DNA from: Litoditis marina
Lineage: Eukaryota > Nematoda > Chromadorea > Rhabditida > Rhabditidae
Assembly: GCA_964036275.1 (NCBI GenBank)
Contig: CAXIWQ010000145.1
Coordinates: 1 to 64,000, forward strand
Direction of reading: 5' to 3'
DNA: 64,000 nucleotides
The translations under genes and the position numbers were made by a program. Below are positions 1 through 13,805 of this stretch, one piece after another (positions within the stretch are counted from its first letter, which is position 1; every line of letters begins with the position of its first letter). Below the pieces are notes generated by a model. The model saw only the letters and a program-made list of their open reading frames with translations, was not told the DNA's origin and ran no database searches.

Positions 1-2990
1 CCTAATACGACTTTTTTTATATTTCTGTGGCGCACAGCCACAAAAGACAAATTTACGCGGATATTGACTCTTTGCCGTGCAGCTACAGAAAAAGTTATAC
101 GGCTATCAAGTATGTTGCTCCCAGCTACAAAAACCTAATACGACTATCTATTCTGTGGCGCACAGCCACAAAATACGAGTTAACGCGGTTATCGACTGTT
201 TGCTTTGCAGCTACAGAAAAAAGTTAATACGGCTATCAAGTCTGTTGTTCCCAGCTACAAAAACCTGATACGACAATCTATTCTGTGGCGCACAGCCACA
301 AAATACGAATTAACGCGGTTATCGACTCTTTGCCTTGCAGCTACAGAGAACAGTTCATACGGCTATCAAATATGTTGCTCCCAGCTACAAAAACCTAATA
401 CGACAATCTATTCTGTGGCGCACAGCCACAAAATACGAATTAACGCGGTTATCGACTCTTTGCCTTGCAGCTACAGAGAACAGTTCATACGGCTATCAAA
501 TATGTTGCTCCCAGCTACAAAAACCTAATACGACAATCTATTCTGTGGCGCACATCCACAAAATACGAATTAACGCGGTTATCGACTCTTTGCCTTGCAG
601 CTACAGAAAACAGTTCATACGGCTATCAAGTTGCTCATGGCTACAAAAACCTAATACGACTTTATATTCTGTGGCGCACAGCCCCAAAAGACAAATTAAC
701 GCGGTTATTGACTCTTTGCCTTGCAGCTACAGAAAAAAGTTTATACGGCTATCAAGTATGTTGCTCCCAGCTAGAAAAACCCAATACAACTATCTATTCT
801 GTGGCACACAGCCACAAAATACGAATTAACGCGGTTATCGACTCGTTGGCTTGCAGCTACAGAGAACAGTTCATACGGCTATCACATCTGTTGCTCCCAG
901 CTACAAAAACCTAATACGACTTTTTATTCTGTGGCGCACAGCCACAAAATACGAATTAACGCGGTTATTGACTCTATGCCTTGCAGCTACAGAAAAAATC
1001 ATACGGCTATCAAATCCGTTGCTCCCAGCTACAAAAACATAATACGACAATCAATTCTGTGGCGCACTGCCACGAAATACGAATTAACGCGGTTATCGAC
1101 TTTTTGCATTGTAGCTACAGAGAACAGTTCATATGGCTATCAAATCTGTTGCTCCCAGCTACAAAAACCTAATACGACAATCTATTATGTGCGCACAGCC
1201 ACAAAATACGAATTAACGCTGTTATCGACTCTTTGGCTTGCAGCTACAGAAAAAAGCTTATACGGCTACCAAGTGAGTTGCTCACAGCTACAAGAACCTA
1301 ATACGACTATATATTCTGTGGCGCACAGCCACAAAATACGAATTAACGCTGTTATCGACTCTTTGGCTTGCAGCTACAGAAAAAAACTTATACGGCTATC
1401 AAGTCTGTTGCTCCCAGCTACAAAAACCTAATACGACTTCATATTCTGTGGCGCACAGCCACAAAAGACAAATTAATGCGGTTATTGACTCTTTGCCTTG
1501 CAGCTACAGGAAAAAGTTCATACGGCTATCAAGTCTGTTGCTCCCAGCTACAAGAACCTAATACGACTATCTATTCTGTGGCGCACAGCCACGAAATACG
1601 AATTAACGCGGTTATCGACTTTTCGGCTTGCAGTTACAGAAAAAAAAAACACGGCTATCAAGTCTGTTGCTCACAACTACAAAAACCTAATACGACTGTT
1701 TATCCTGTGGCGCACAGCCACAAAAGACAGTTTAACGCGGTTATTGACTCTTTGCCTTGCAGCTACAGAAAAAAATTTATACGGCTATCAAGTCTGTTGC
1801 TACCAGCTACAAAAACTTAATACGACTATCTTTTCTGTGGCGCACAGCCACAAAAGACAAATTAACGCGGTTATCGACTCATTGGCTTGCAGCTACGGAA
1901 AAAAAGTTTATACGGCTATCAAGTCTGTTGCTCCCAGCTACAAAAACCTAACACGACTTTATATTATGTGGCGCACAGCCACAAAAGACAGATTAACGCG
2001 GTTATTGACTCTTTGCCTTGCAGCTACAGGAAAAAAATTTATACGGCTATCAAGTATGTTGCTCCCAGCTAGAAAAACCCAATACAACTATCTATTCTGT
2101 GGCACACAGCCACAAAATACGAATTAACGCGGTTATCGACTCTTTGCCTTGCAGCTACAGAAAAAAGTTTATACGGCTATCAAGTCTGTTGCTCATGGCT
2201 ACAAAAACCTAATACGACTTTATATTCTGTGGCGCACAGCCACAAAAGACAAATTAACGCGGTTATTACCTCTTTGCCTCGCAGCTACAGAAAAAAGTTT
2301 ATACGGCTATCAAGTCTGTTGCTCCCAGCTACAAAAACCTAATACGACTTTATATTCTGTGGCGCACAGCCACAAAAGACAAATTTACGCGGATATTGAC
2401 TCTTTGCCGTGCAGCTACTGGAAAAAGTTTATACGGCTATCAAGTATGTTGCTCCCAGCTACAAAAACCTAATACGACTATCTATTCTGTGGCGCACAGC
2501 CACAAAATACGAGTTAACGCGGTTATCGACTGTTTGCTTTGCAGCTACAGAAAAAAGTTAATACGGCTATCAAGTCTGTTGTTCCCAGCTACAAAAACCT
2601 GATACGACAATCTATTCTGTGGCGCACAGCCACAAAATACGAATTAACGCGGTTATCGACTCTTTGCCTTGCAGCTACAGAGAACAGTTCATACGGCTAT
2701 CAAATATGTTGCTCCCAGCTACAAAAACCTAATACGACAATCTATTCTGTGGCACACAGCCACAAAATACGAATTAACGCGGTTATCGACTATTTGCCTT
2801 GCAGCTACAGAAAACAGTTCATACGGCTATCAAGTTGCTCATGGCTACAAAAACCTAATACGACTTTATATTCTGTGGCGCACAGCCACAAAAGACAAAT
2901 TAACGCGGTTATTGACTCTTTGCCTTGCAGCTACAGAAAAAAGTTTATACGGCTATCAAGTATGTTGCTCCCAGCTAGAAAAACCCAATA
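1..2990 (+). repeat. Left-edge duplicated block, offset about 2.33 kb
   Basis: The rare variant ATTTACGCGGATATTGACTC occurs at 51 and again at 2383. In both places it is followed by the same succession of monomer types: AAGTATG, then GTTGTTCCCAGC with CCTGATACGAC, then GAGAACAGTTC, then the shortened CAAGTTGCTCATGGC monomer. The first copy has one additional GAGAACAG monomer. The block at 1-650 is thus a higher-order duplicate of about 2340-2990. Confidence 0.65.
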
Positions 2991-4561
2991 CAATTATCTA
3001 TTCTGTGGCACACAGCCACAAAATACGAATTAACGCGGTTATCGACTCTTTGCCTTGCAGCTACAGAAAAAAGTTTATACGGCTATCAAGTCTGTTGCTC
3101 ATGGCTACAAAAACCTAATACGACTTTATATTCTGTGGCGCACAGCCACAAAAGACAAATTAACGCGGTTATTACCTCTTTGCCTTGCAGCTACAGAAAA
3201 AAGTTTATACGGCTATCAAGTCTGTTGCTCCCAGCTACAAAAACCTAATACGACTTTATATTCTGTGGCGCACAGCCCCAAAAGACAAATTAACGCGGTT
3301 ATTGACTCTTTGCCTTGCAGCTACAGAAAAAAGTTTATACGGCTATCAAGTATGTTGCTCCCAGCTAGAAAAACCCAATACAACTATCTATTCTGTGGCA
3401 CACAGCCATAAAATACGAATTAACGCGGTTATCGACTCGTTGGCTTGCAGCTACAGAGAACAGTTCATACGGCTATCAAATCTGTTGCTCCCAGCTACAA
3501 AAACCTAATACGACTTTTTATTCTGTGGCGCACAGCCACAAATAACGAATTAACGCGGTTATTGACTATATGCCTTGCAGCTACAGAAAAAAATCATACG
3601 GCTATCAAATCCGTTGCTCCCAGCTACAAAAACATAATACGACAATTAATTCTGTGGCGCACTGCCACGAAATACGAATTAACGCGGTTATCGACTTTTT
3701 GCCTTGTAGCTACAGAGAACAGTTCATATGGCTATCAAATCTGTTGCTCCCAGCTACAAAAACCTAATACGACAATCTATTCTGTGGCGAACAGCCACAA
3801 AAGACGAATTAACGCGGTTATTGACTCTTTGGCGTGCAGCTACAGAAAAAAACTTATACGGCTATCAAGTCTGTTGCTCCCAGCTACAAAAACCTAATAC
3901 GACTTTATATTCTGTGGCGCACAGCCACAAAAGACAAATTAATGCGGTTATTGACTCTTTGCCTTGCAGCTACAGGAAAAAGTTCATACGGCTATCAAGT
4001 CTGTTGCTCCCAGCTACAAGGACCTAATACGACTATCTATTCTGTGGCGCACAGCCACGAAATACGAATTAACGCGGTTATCGACTTTTCGGCTTGCAGT
4101 TACAGAAAAAAAACACGGCTATCAAGTCTGTTGCTCACAACTACAAAAACCTAATACGACTGTTTATCCTGTGGCGCACAGCCACAAAAGACAGTTTAAC
4201 GCGGTTATTGACTCTTTGCCTTGCAGCTACAGAAAAAAATTTATACGGCTATCAAGTCTGTTGCTACCAGCTACAAAAACTTAATACGACTATCTTTTCT
4301 GTGGCGCACAGCCACAAAAGACAAATTAACGCGGTTATCGACTCATTGGCTTGCAGCTACGGAAAAAAAGTTTATACGGCTATCAAGTCTGTTGCTCCCA
4401 GCTACAAAAACCTAATACGACTTTATATTATGTGGCGCACAGCCACAAAAGACAGATTAACGCGGTTATTGACTCTTTGCCTTGCAGCTACAGGAAAAAA
4501 ATTTATACGGCTATCAAGTATGTTGCTCCCAGCTAGAAAAACCCAATACAACTATCTATTC

Positions 4562-7500
4562 TGTGGCACACAGCCACAAAATACGAATTAACGCGGTTAT
4601 CGACTCTTTGCCTTGCAGCTACAGAAAAAGTTTATACGGCTATCAAGTCTGTTGCTCATGGCTACAAAAACCTAATACGACTTTATATTCTGTGGCGCAC
4701 AGCCACAAAAGTCAAATTAACGCGGTTATTACCTCTTTGCCTCGCAGCTACAGAAAAAAGTTTATACGGCTATCAAGTCTGTTGCTCCAGCTACAAAAAC
4801 CTAATACGACTTTATATTCTGTGGCGCACAGCCACAAAAGACAAATTAATGCGGTTATTGACTCTTTGCCTTGCAGCTACAGGAAAAAGTTCATACGGCT
4901 ATCAAGTCTGTTGCTCCCAGCTACAAGGACCTAATACGACTATCTATTCTGTGGCGCACAGCCACGAAATACGAATTAACGCGGTTATCGACTTTTCGGC
5001 TTGCAGTTACAGAAAAAAAACACGGCTATCAAGTCTGTTGCTCACAACTACAAAAACCTAATACGACTGTTTATCCTGTGGCGCACAGCCACAAAAGACA
5101 GTTTAACGCGGTTATTGACTCTTTGCCTTGCAGCTACAGAAAAAAATTTATACGGCTATCAAGTCTGTTGCTACCAGCTACAAAAACTTAATACGACTAT
5201 CTTTCTGTGGCGCACAGCCACAAAAGACAAATTAACGCGGTTATCGACTCATTGGCTTGCAGCTACGGAAAAAAAGTTTATACGGCTATCAAGTCTGTTG
5301 CTCCCAGCTACAAAAACCTAATACGACTTTATATTATGTGGCGCACAGCCACAAAAGACAGATTAACGCGGTTATTGACTCTTTGCCTTGCAGCTACAGG
5401 AAAAAAATTTATACGGCTATCAAGTATGTTGCTCCCAGCTAGAAAAACCCAATACAACTATCTATTCTGTGGCACACAGCCACAAAATACGAATTAACGC
5501 GGTTATCGACTCTTTGCCTTGCAGCTACAGAAAAAAGTTTATACGGCTATCAAGTCTGTTGCTCATGGCTACAAAAACCTAATACGACTTTATATTCTGT
5601 GGCGCACAGCCACAAAAGTCAAATTAACGCGGTTATTACCTCTTTGCCTCGCAGCTACAGAAAAAAGTTTATACGGCTATCAGGTCTGTTGCTCCCAGCT
5701 ACAAAAACCTAATACGACTTTATATTCTGTGGCGCACAGCCACAAAAGACAAATTAACGCGGTTATTGACTCTTTGCCGTGCAGCTACAGGAAAAAGTTT
5801 ATACGGCTATCAAGTATGTTGCTCCCAGCTACAAAAAACCTAATACGACTATCTATTCTGTGGCGCACAGCCACAAAATACGAGTTAACGCGGTTATCGA
5901 CTGTTTGCTTTGCAGCTACAGAAAAAAGTTAATACGGCTATCAAGTCTGTTGTTCCCAGCTACAAAAACCTGATACGACAATCTATTCTGTGGCGCACAG
6001 CCACAAAATACGAATTAACGCGGTTATCGACTCTTTGCCTTGCAGCTACAGAGAACAGTTCATACGGCTATCAAATATGTTGCTCCCAGCTACAAAAACC
6101 TAATACGACAATCTATTCTGTGGCGCACAGCCACAAAATACGAATTAACGCGGTTATCGACTCTTTGCCTTGCAGCTACAGAAAACAGTTCATACGGCTA
6201 TCAAGTTGCTCATGGCTACAAAAACCTAATACGACTTTATATTCTGTGGCGCACAGCCACAAAAGACAAACTAACGCGGTTATTGACTCTTTGCCTTGCA
6301 GCTACAGAAAAAAGTTTATACGGCTATCAAGTATGTTGCTCCCAGCTAGAAAAACCCAATACAATTATCTATTCTGTGGCACACAGCCACAAAATACGAA
6401 TTAACGCGGTTATCGACTCTTTGCCTTGCAGCTACAGAAAAAAGTTTATACGGCTATCAAGTCTGTTGCTCATGGCTACAAAAACCTAATACGACTTTAT
6501 ATTCTGTGGCGCAGAGCCACAAAAGACAAATTAACGCGGTTATTACCTCTTTGTCTTGCAGCTACAGAAAAAATTTTATACGGCTATCAAGTCTGTTGCT
6601 CCCAGCTACAAAAACCTAATACGACTTTATATTCTGTGGCGCACAGCCACAAAAGACAAATTAACGCGGTTATTGACTCTTTGCCGTGCAGCTTACAGGA
6701 AAAAGTTTATACGGCTATCAAGTATGTTGCTCCCAGCTACAAAAACCTAATACGACTATCTATTCTGTGGCGCACAGCCACAAAATACGAGTTAACGCGG
6801 TTATCGACTGTTTGCTTTGCAGCTACAGAAAAAAGTTAATACGGCTATCAAGTATGTTGCTCCCAGCTAGAAAAACCAATACAATTATCTATTCTGTGGC
6901 ACACAGCCACAAAATACGAATTAACGCGGTTATCGACTCTTTGCCTTGCAGCTACAGAAAAAAGTTTATACGGCTATCAAGTCTGTTGCTCATGGCTACA
7001 AAAACCTAATACGACTTTATATTCTGTGGCGCAGAGCCACAAAAGACAAATTAACGCGGTTATTACCTCTTTGCCGTGCAGCTACAGGAAAAAGTTTATA
7101 CGGCTATCAAGTATGTTGCTCCCAGCTACAAAAACCTAATACGACTATCTATTCTGTGGCGCACAGCCCCAAAAGACAAATTAACGCGGTTATTGACTCT
7201 TTGCCTTGCAGCTACAGAAAAAAGTTTATACGGCTATCAAGTATGTTGCTCCCAGCTAGAAAAACCCAATACAACTATCTATTCTGTGGCACACAGCCAT
7301 AAAATACGAATTAACGCGGTTATCGACTCGTTGGCTTGCAGCTACAGAGAACAGTTCATACGGCTATCAAATCTGTTGCTCCCAGCTACAAAAACCTAAT
7401 ACGACTTTTTATTCTGTGGCGCACAGCCACAAATAACGAATTAACGCGGTTATTGACTATATGCCTTGCAGCTACAGAAAAAAATCATACGGCTATCAAA

Positions 7501-10500
7501 TCCGTTGCTCCCAGCTACAAAAACATAATACGACAATTAATTCTGTGGCGCACTGCCACGAAATACGAATTAACGCGGTTATCGACTTTTTGCCTTGTAG
7601 CTACAGAGAACAGTTCATATGGCTATCAAATCTGTTGCTCCCAGCTACAAAAACCTAATACGACAATCTATTCTGTGGCGAACAGCCACAAAAGACGAAT
7701 TAACGCGGTTATTGACTCTTTGGCGTGCAGCTACAGAAAAAAACTTATACGGCTATCAAGTCTGTTGCTCCCAGCTACAAAAACCTAATACGACTTTATA
7801 TTCTGTGGCGCACAGCCACAAAAGACAAATTAATGCGGTTATTGACTCTTTGCCTTGCAGCTACAGGAAAAAGTTCATACGGCTATCAAGTCTGTTGCTC
7901 CCAGCTACAAGGACCTAATACGACTATCTATTCTGTGGCGCACAGCCACGAAATACGAATTAACGCGGTTATCGACTTTTCGGCTTGCAGTTACAGAAAA
8001 AAAACACGGCTATCAAGTCTGTTGCTCACAACTACAAAAACCTAATACGACTGTTTATCCTGTGGCGCACAGCCACAAAAGACAGTTTAACGCGGTTATT
8101 GACTCTTTGCCTTGCAGCTACAGAAAAAAAATTTATACGGCTATCAAGTCTGTTGCTACCAGCTACAAAAACTTAATACGACTATCTTTTCTGTGGCACA
8201 CAGCCACAAAATACGAATTAACGCGGTTATCGACTCTTTGCCTTGCAGCTACAGAAAAAAGTTTATACGGCTATCAAGTCTGTTGCTCATGGCTACAAAA
8301 ACCTAATACGACTTTATATTCTGTGGCGCACAGCCACAAAAGTCAAATTAACGCGGTTATTACCTCTTTGCCTCGCAGCTACAGAAAAAAGTTTATACGG
8401 CTATCAAGTCTGTTGCTCCCAGCTACAAAAACCTAATACGACTTTATATTCTGTGGCGCACAGCCACAAAAGACAAATTAATGCGGTTATTGACTCTTTG
8501 CCTTGCAGCTACAGGAAAAAGTTCATACGGCTATCAAGTCTGTTGCTCCCAGCTACAAGGACCTAATACGACTATCTATTCTGTGGCGCACAGCCACGAA
8601 ATACGAATTAACGCGGTTATCGACTTTTCGGCTTGCAGTTACAGAAAAAAACACGGCTATCAAGTCTGTTGCTCACAACTACAAAAACCTAATACGACTG
8701 TTTATCCTGTGGCGCAACAGCCACAAAAGACAGTTTAACGCGGTTATTGACTCTTTGCCTTGCAGCTACAGAAAAAAATTTATACGGCTATCAAGTCTGT
8801 TGCTACCAGCTACAAAAACTTAATACGACTATCTTTTCTGTGGCGCACAGCCACAAAAGACAAATTAACGCGGTTATCGACTCATTGGCTTGCAGCTACG
8901 GAAAAAAAGTTTATACGGCTATCAAGTCTGTTGCTCCCAGCTACAAAAACCTAATACGACTTTATATTATGTGGCGCACAGCCACAAAAGACAGATTAAC
9001 GCGGTTATTGACTCTTTGCCTTGCAGCTACAGGAAAAAAATTATACGGCTATCAAGTATGTTGCTCCCAGCTAGAAAAACCCAATACAACTATCTATTCT
9101 GTGGCACACAGCCACAAAATACGAATTAACGCGGTTATCGACTCTTTGCCTTGCAGCTACAGAAAAAAGTTTATACGGCTATCAAGTCTGTTGCTCATGG
9201 CTACAAAAACCTAATACGACTTTATATTCTGTGGCGCACAGCCACAAAAGTCAAATTAACGCGGTTATTACCTCTTTGCCTCGCAGCTACAGAAAAAAGT
9301 TTATACGGCTATCAGGTCTGTTGCTCCCAGCTACAAAAACCTAATACGACTTTATATTCTGTGGCGCACAGCCACAAAAGACAAATTAACGCGGTTATTG
9401 ACTCTTTGCCGTGCAGCTACAGGAAAAAGTTTATACGGCTATCAAGTATGTTGCTCCCAGCTACAAAAAACCTAATACGACTATCTATTCTGTGGCGCAC
9501 AGCCACAAAATACGAGTTAACGCGGTTATCGACTGTTTGCTTTGCAGCTACAGAAAAAAGTTAATACGGCTATCAAGTCTGTTGTTCCCAGCTACAAAAA
9601 CCTGATACGACAATCTATTCTGTGGCGCACAGCCACAAAATACGAATTAACGCGGTTATCGACTCTTTGCCTTGCAGCTACAGAGAACAGTTCATACGGC
9701 TATCAAATATGTTGCTCCCAGCTACAAAAACCTAATACGACAATCTATTCTGTGGCGCACAGCCACAAAATACGAATTAACGCGGTTATCGACTCTTTGC
9801 CTTGCAGCTACAGAAAACAGTTCATACGGCTATCAAGTTGCTCATGGCTACAAAAACCTAATACGACTTTATATTCTGTGGCGCACAGCCACAAAAGACA
9901 AACTAACGCGGTTATTGACTCTTTGCCTTGCAGCTACAGAAAAAAGTTTATACGGCTATCAAGTATGTTGCTCCCAGCTAGAAAAACCCAATACAATTAT
10001 CTATTCTGTGGCACACAGCCACAAAATACGAATTAACGCGGTTATCGACTCTTTGCCTTGCAGCTACAGAAAAAAGTTTATACGGCTATCAAGTCTGTTG
10101 CTCATGGCTACAAAAACCTAATACGACTTTATATTCTGTGGCGCAGAGCCACAAAAGACAAATTAACGCGGTTATTACCTCTTTGTCTTGCAGCTACAGA
10201 AAAAATTTTATACGGCTATCAAGTCTGTTGCTCCCAGCTACAAAAACCTAATACGACTTTATATTCTGTGGCGCACAGCCACAAAAGACAAATTAACGCG
10301 GTTATTGACTCTTTGCCGTGCAGCTACAGGAAAAAGTTTATACGGCTATCAAGTATGTTGCTCCCAGCTACAAAAACCTAATACGACTATCTATTCTGTG
10401 GCGCACAGCCACAAAATACGAGTTAACGCGGTTATCGACTGTTTGCTTTGCAGCTACAGAAAAAAGTTAATACGGCTATCAAGTATGTTGCTCCCAGCTA

Positions 10501-13500
10501 GAAAAACCCAATACAATTATCTATTCTGTGGCACACAGCCACAAAATACGAATTAACGCGGTTATCGACTCTTTGCCTTGCAGCTACAGAAAAAAGTTTA
10601 TACGGCTATCAAGTCTGTTGCTCATGGCTACAAAAACCTAATACGACTTTATATTCTGTGGCGCAGAGCCACAAAAGACAAATTAACGCGGTTATTACCT
10701 CTTTGCCGTGCAGCTACAGGAAAAAGTTTATACGGCTATCAAGTATGTTGCTCCCAGCTACAAAAACCTAATACGACTATCTATTCTGTGGCGCACAGCC
10801 ACAAAATACGAGTTAACGCGGTTATCGACTGTTTGCTTTGCAGCTACAGAAAAAAGTTAATACGGCTATCAAGTCTGTTGTTCCCAGCTACAAAAACCTG
10901 ATACGACAATCTATTCTGTGGCGCACAGCCACAAAATACGAATTAACGCGGTTATCGACTCTTTGCCTTGTAGCTACAGAGAACAGTTCATATGGCTATC
11001 AATCTGTTGCTCCCAGCTACAAAAACCTAATACGACAATCTATTCTGTGGCGAACAGCCACAAAAGACGAATTAACGCGGTTATTGACTCTTTGGCTTGC
11101 AGCTACAGAAAAAAAACTTATACGGCTATCAAGTCTGTTGCTCCCAGCTACAAAAACCTAATACGACTTTATATTCTGTGGCGCACAGCCACAAAAGACA
11201 AATTAATGCGGTTATTGACTCTTTGCCTTGCAGCTACAGGAAAAAGTTCATACGGCTATCAAGTCTGTTGCTCCCAGCTACAAGGACCTAATACGACTAT
11301 CTATTCTGTGGCGCACAGCCACGAAATACGAATTAACGCGGTTATCGACTTTTCGGCTTGCAGTTACAGAAAAAAAACACGGCTATCAAGTCTGTTGCTC
11401 ACAACTACAGAAAACCTAATACGACTGTTTATCCTGTGGCGCACAGCCACAAAAGACAGTTTAACGCGGTTATTGACTCTTTGCCTTGCAGCTACAGAAA
11501 AAAATTTATACGGCTATCAAGTCTGTTGCTACCAGCTACAAAAACTTAATACGACTATCTTTTCTGTGGCGCACAGCCACAAAAGACAAATTAACGCGGT
11601 TATCGACTCATTGGCTTGCAGCTACGGAAAAAAGTTTATACGGCTATCAAGTCTGTTGCTCCCAGCTACAAAAACCTAATACGACTTTATATTATGTGGC
11701 GCACAGCCACAAAAGACAGATTAACGCGGTTATTGACTCTTTGCCTTGCAGCTACAGGAAAAAAATTTATACGGCTATCAAGTATGTTGCTCCCAGCTAG
11801 AAAAACCCAATACAACTATCTATTCTGTGGCACACAGCCACAAAATACGAATTAACGCGGTTATCGACTCTTTGCCTTGCAGCTACAGAAAAAAGTTTAT
11901 ACGGCTATCAAGTCTGTTGCTCATGGCTACAAAAACCTAATACGACTTTATATTCTGTGGCGCACAGCCACAAAAGTCAAATTAACGCGGTTATTACCTC
12001 TTTGCCTCGCAGCTACAGAAAAAAGTTTATACGGCTATCAAGTCTGTTGCTCCCAGCTACAAAACCTAATACGACTTTATATTCTGTGGCGCACAGCCAC
12101 AAAAGACAAATTAATGCGGTTATTGACTCTTTGCCTTGCAGCTACAGGAAAAAGTTCATACGGCTATCAAGTCTGTTGCTCCCAGCTACAAGGACCTAAT
12201 ACGACTATCTATTCTGTGGCGCACAGCCACGAAATACGAATTAACGCGGTTATCGACTTTTCGGCTTGCAGTTACAGAAAAAAAACACGGCTATCAAGTC
12301 TGTTGCTCACAACTACAAAAACCTAATACGACTGTTTATCCTGTGGCGCACAGCCACAAAAGACAGTTTAACGCGGTTATTGACTCTTTGCCTTGCAGCT
12401 ACAGAAAAAAATTTATACGGCTATCAAGTCTGTTGCTACCAGCTACAAAAACTTAATACGACTATCTTTTCTGTGGCGCACAGCCACAAAAGACAAATTA
12501 ACGCGGTTATCGACTCATTGGCTTGCAGCTACGGAAAAAAAGTTTATACGGCTATCAAGTCTGTTGCTCCCAGCTACAAAAACCTAATACGACTTTATAT
12601 TATGTGGCGCACAGCCACAAAAGACAGATTAACGCGGTTATTGACTCTTTGCCTTGCAGCTACAGGAAAAAAATTTATACGGCTATCAAGTATGTTGCTC
12701 CCAGCTAGAAAAACCCAATACAACTATCTATTCTGTGGCACACAGCCACAAAATACGAATTAACGCGGTTATCGACTCTTTGCCTTGCAGCTACAGAAAA
12801 AAGTTTATACGGCTATCAAGTATGTTGCTCCCAGCTAGAAAAACCCAATACAACTATCTATTCTGTGGCACACAGCCACAAAATACGAATTAACGCGGTT
12901 ATCGACTCTTTGCCTTGCAGCTACAGAAAAAAGTTTATACGGCTATCAGGTCTGTTGCTCCCAGCTACAAAACCTAATACGACTTTATATTCTGTGGCGC
13001 ACAGCCACAAAAGACAAATTAACGCGGTTATTGACTCTTTGCCGTGCAGCTACAGGAAAAAGTTTATACGGCTATCAAGTATGTTGCTCCCAGCTACAAA
13101 AAACCTAATACGACTATCTATTCTGTGGCGCACAGCCACAAAATACGAGTTAACGCGGTTATCGACTGTTTGCTTTGCAGCTACAGAAAAAAGTTAATAC
13201 GGCTATCAAGTCTGTTGTTCCCAGCTACAAAAACCTGATACGACAATCTATTCTGTGGCGCACAGCCACAAAATACGAATTAACGCGGTTATCGACTCTT
13301 TGCCTTGCAGCTACAGAGAACAGTTCATACGGCTATCAAATATGTTGCTCCCAGCTACAAAAACCTAATACGACAATCTATTCTGTGGCGCACAGCCACA
13401 AAATACGAATTAACGCGGTTATCGACTCTTTGCCTTGCAGCTACAGAAAACAGTTCATACGGCTATCAAGTTGCTCATGGCTACAAAAACCTAATACGAC

Positions 13501-13805
13501 TTTATATTCTGTGGCGCACAGCCACAAAAGACAAACTAACGCGGTTATTGACTCTTTGCCTTGCAGCTACAGAAAAAAGTTTATACGGCTATCAAGTATG
13601 TTGCTCCCAGCTAGAAAAACCCAATACAATTATCTATTCTGTGGCACACAGCCACAAAATACGAATTAACGCGGTTATCGACTCTTTGCCTTGCAGCTAC
13701 AGAAAAAAGTTTATACGGCTATCAAGTCTGTTGCTCATGGCTACAAAAACCTAATACGACTTTATATTCTGTGGCGCAGAGCCACAAAAGACAAATTAAC
13801 GCGGT
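4562..13805 (+). repeat. Left higher-order repeat, about 3.63 kb, 2.5 copies
   Basis: The same ordered set of monomer variants restarts at about 4562, 8192 and 11826, giving a unit of about 3,630-3,634 bp (28 monomers). Diagnostic blocks recur at this spacing: the CTACAAGGACC monomer, the CAGTTACAG A-run CACGG monomer, CTACGGAAAAAAAG, and the CTAGAAAAACCC monomer. Copies 1 and 2 agree from 4562 to about 7167 (8192 to about 10799), then differ by a two-monomer indel before rejoining. In copy 3 one monomer near 12800 has been replaced by a second CTAGAAAAACCC type, which looks like gene conversion or local slippage. Agreement with the pattern stops at about 13805. Relatives of the same variants lie outside, with spacings of 3,371 and 3,891 bp. 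Confidence 0.75.

Noticed and set aside
10918..11679. 253-codon + strand open frame in the left array
   Set aside because: It is the same satellite effect, extended by a single-base change at about 11001 and others that alter the monomer length.
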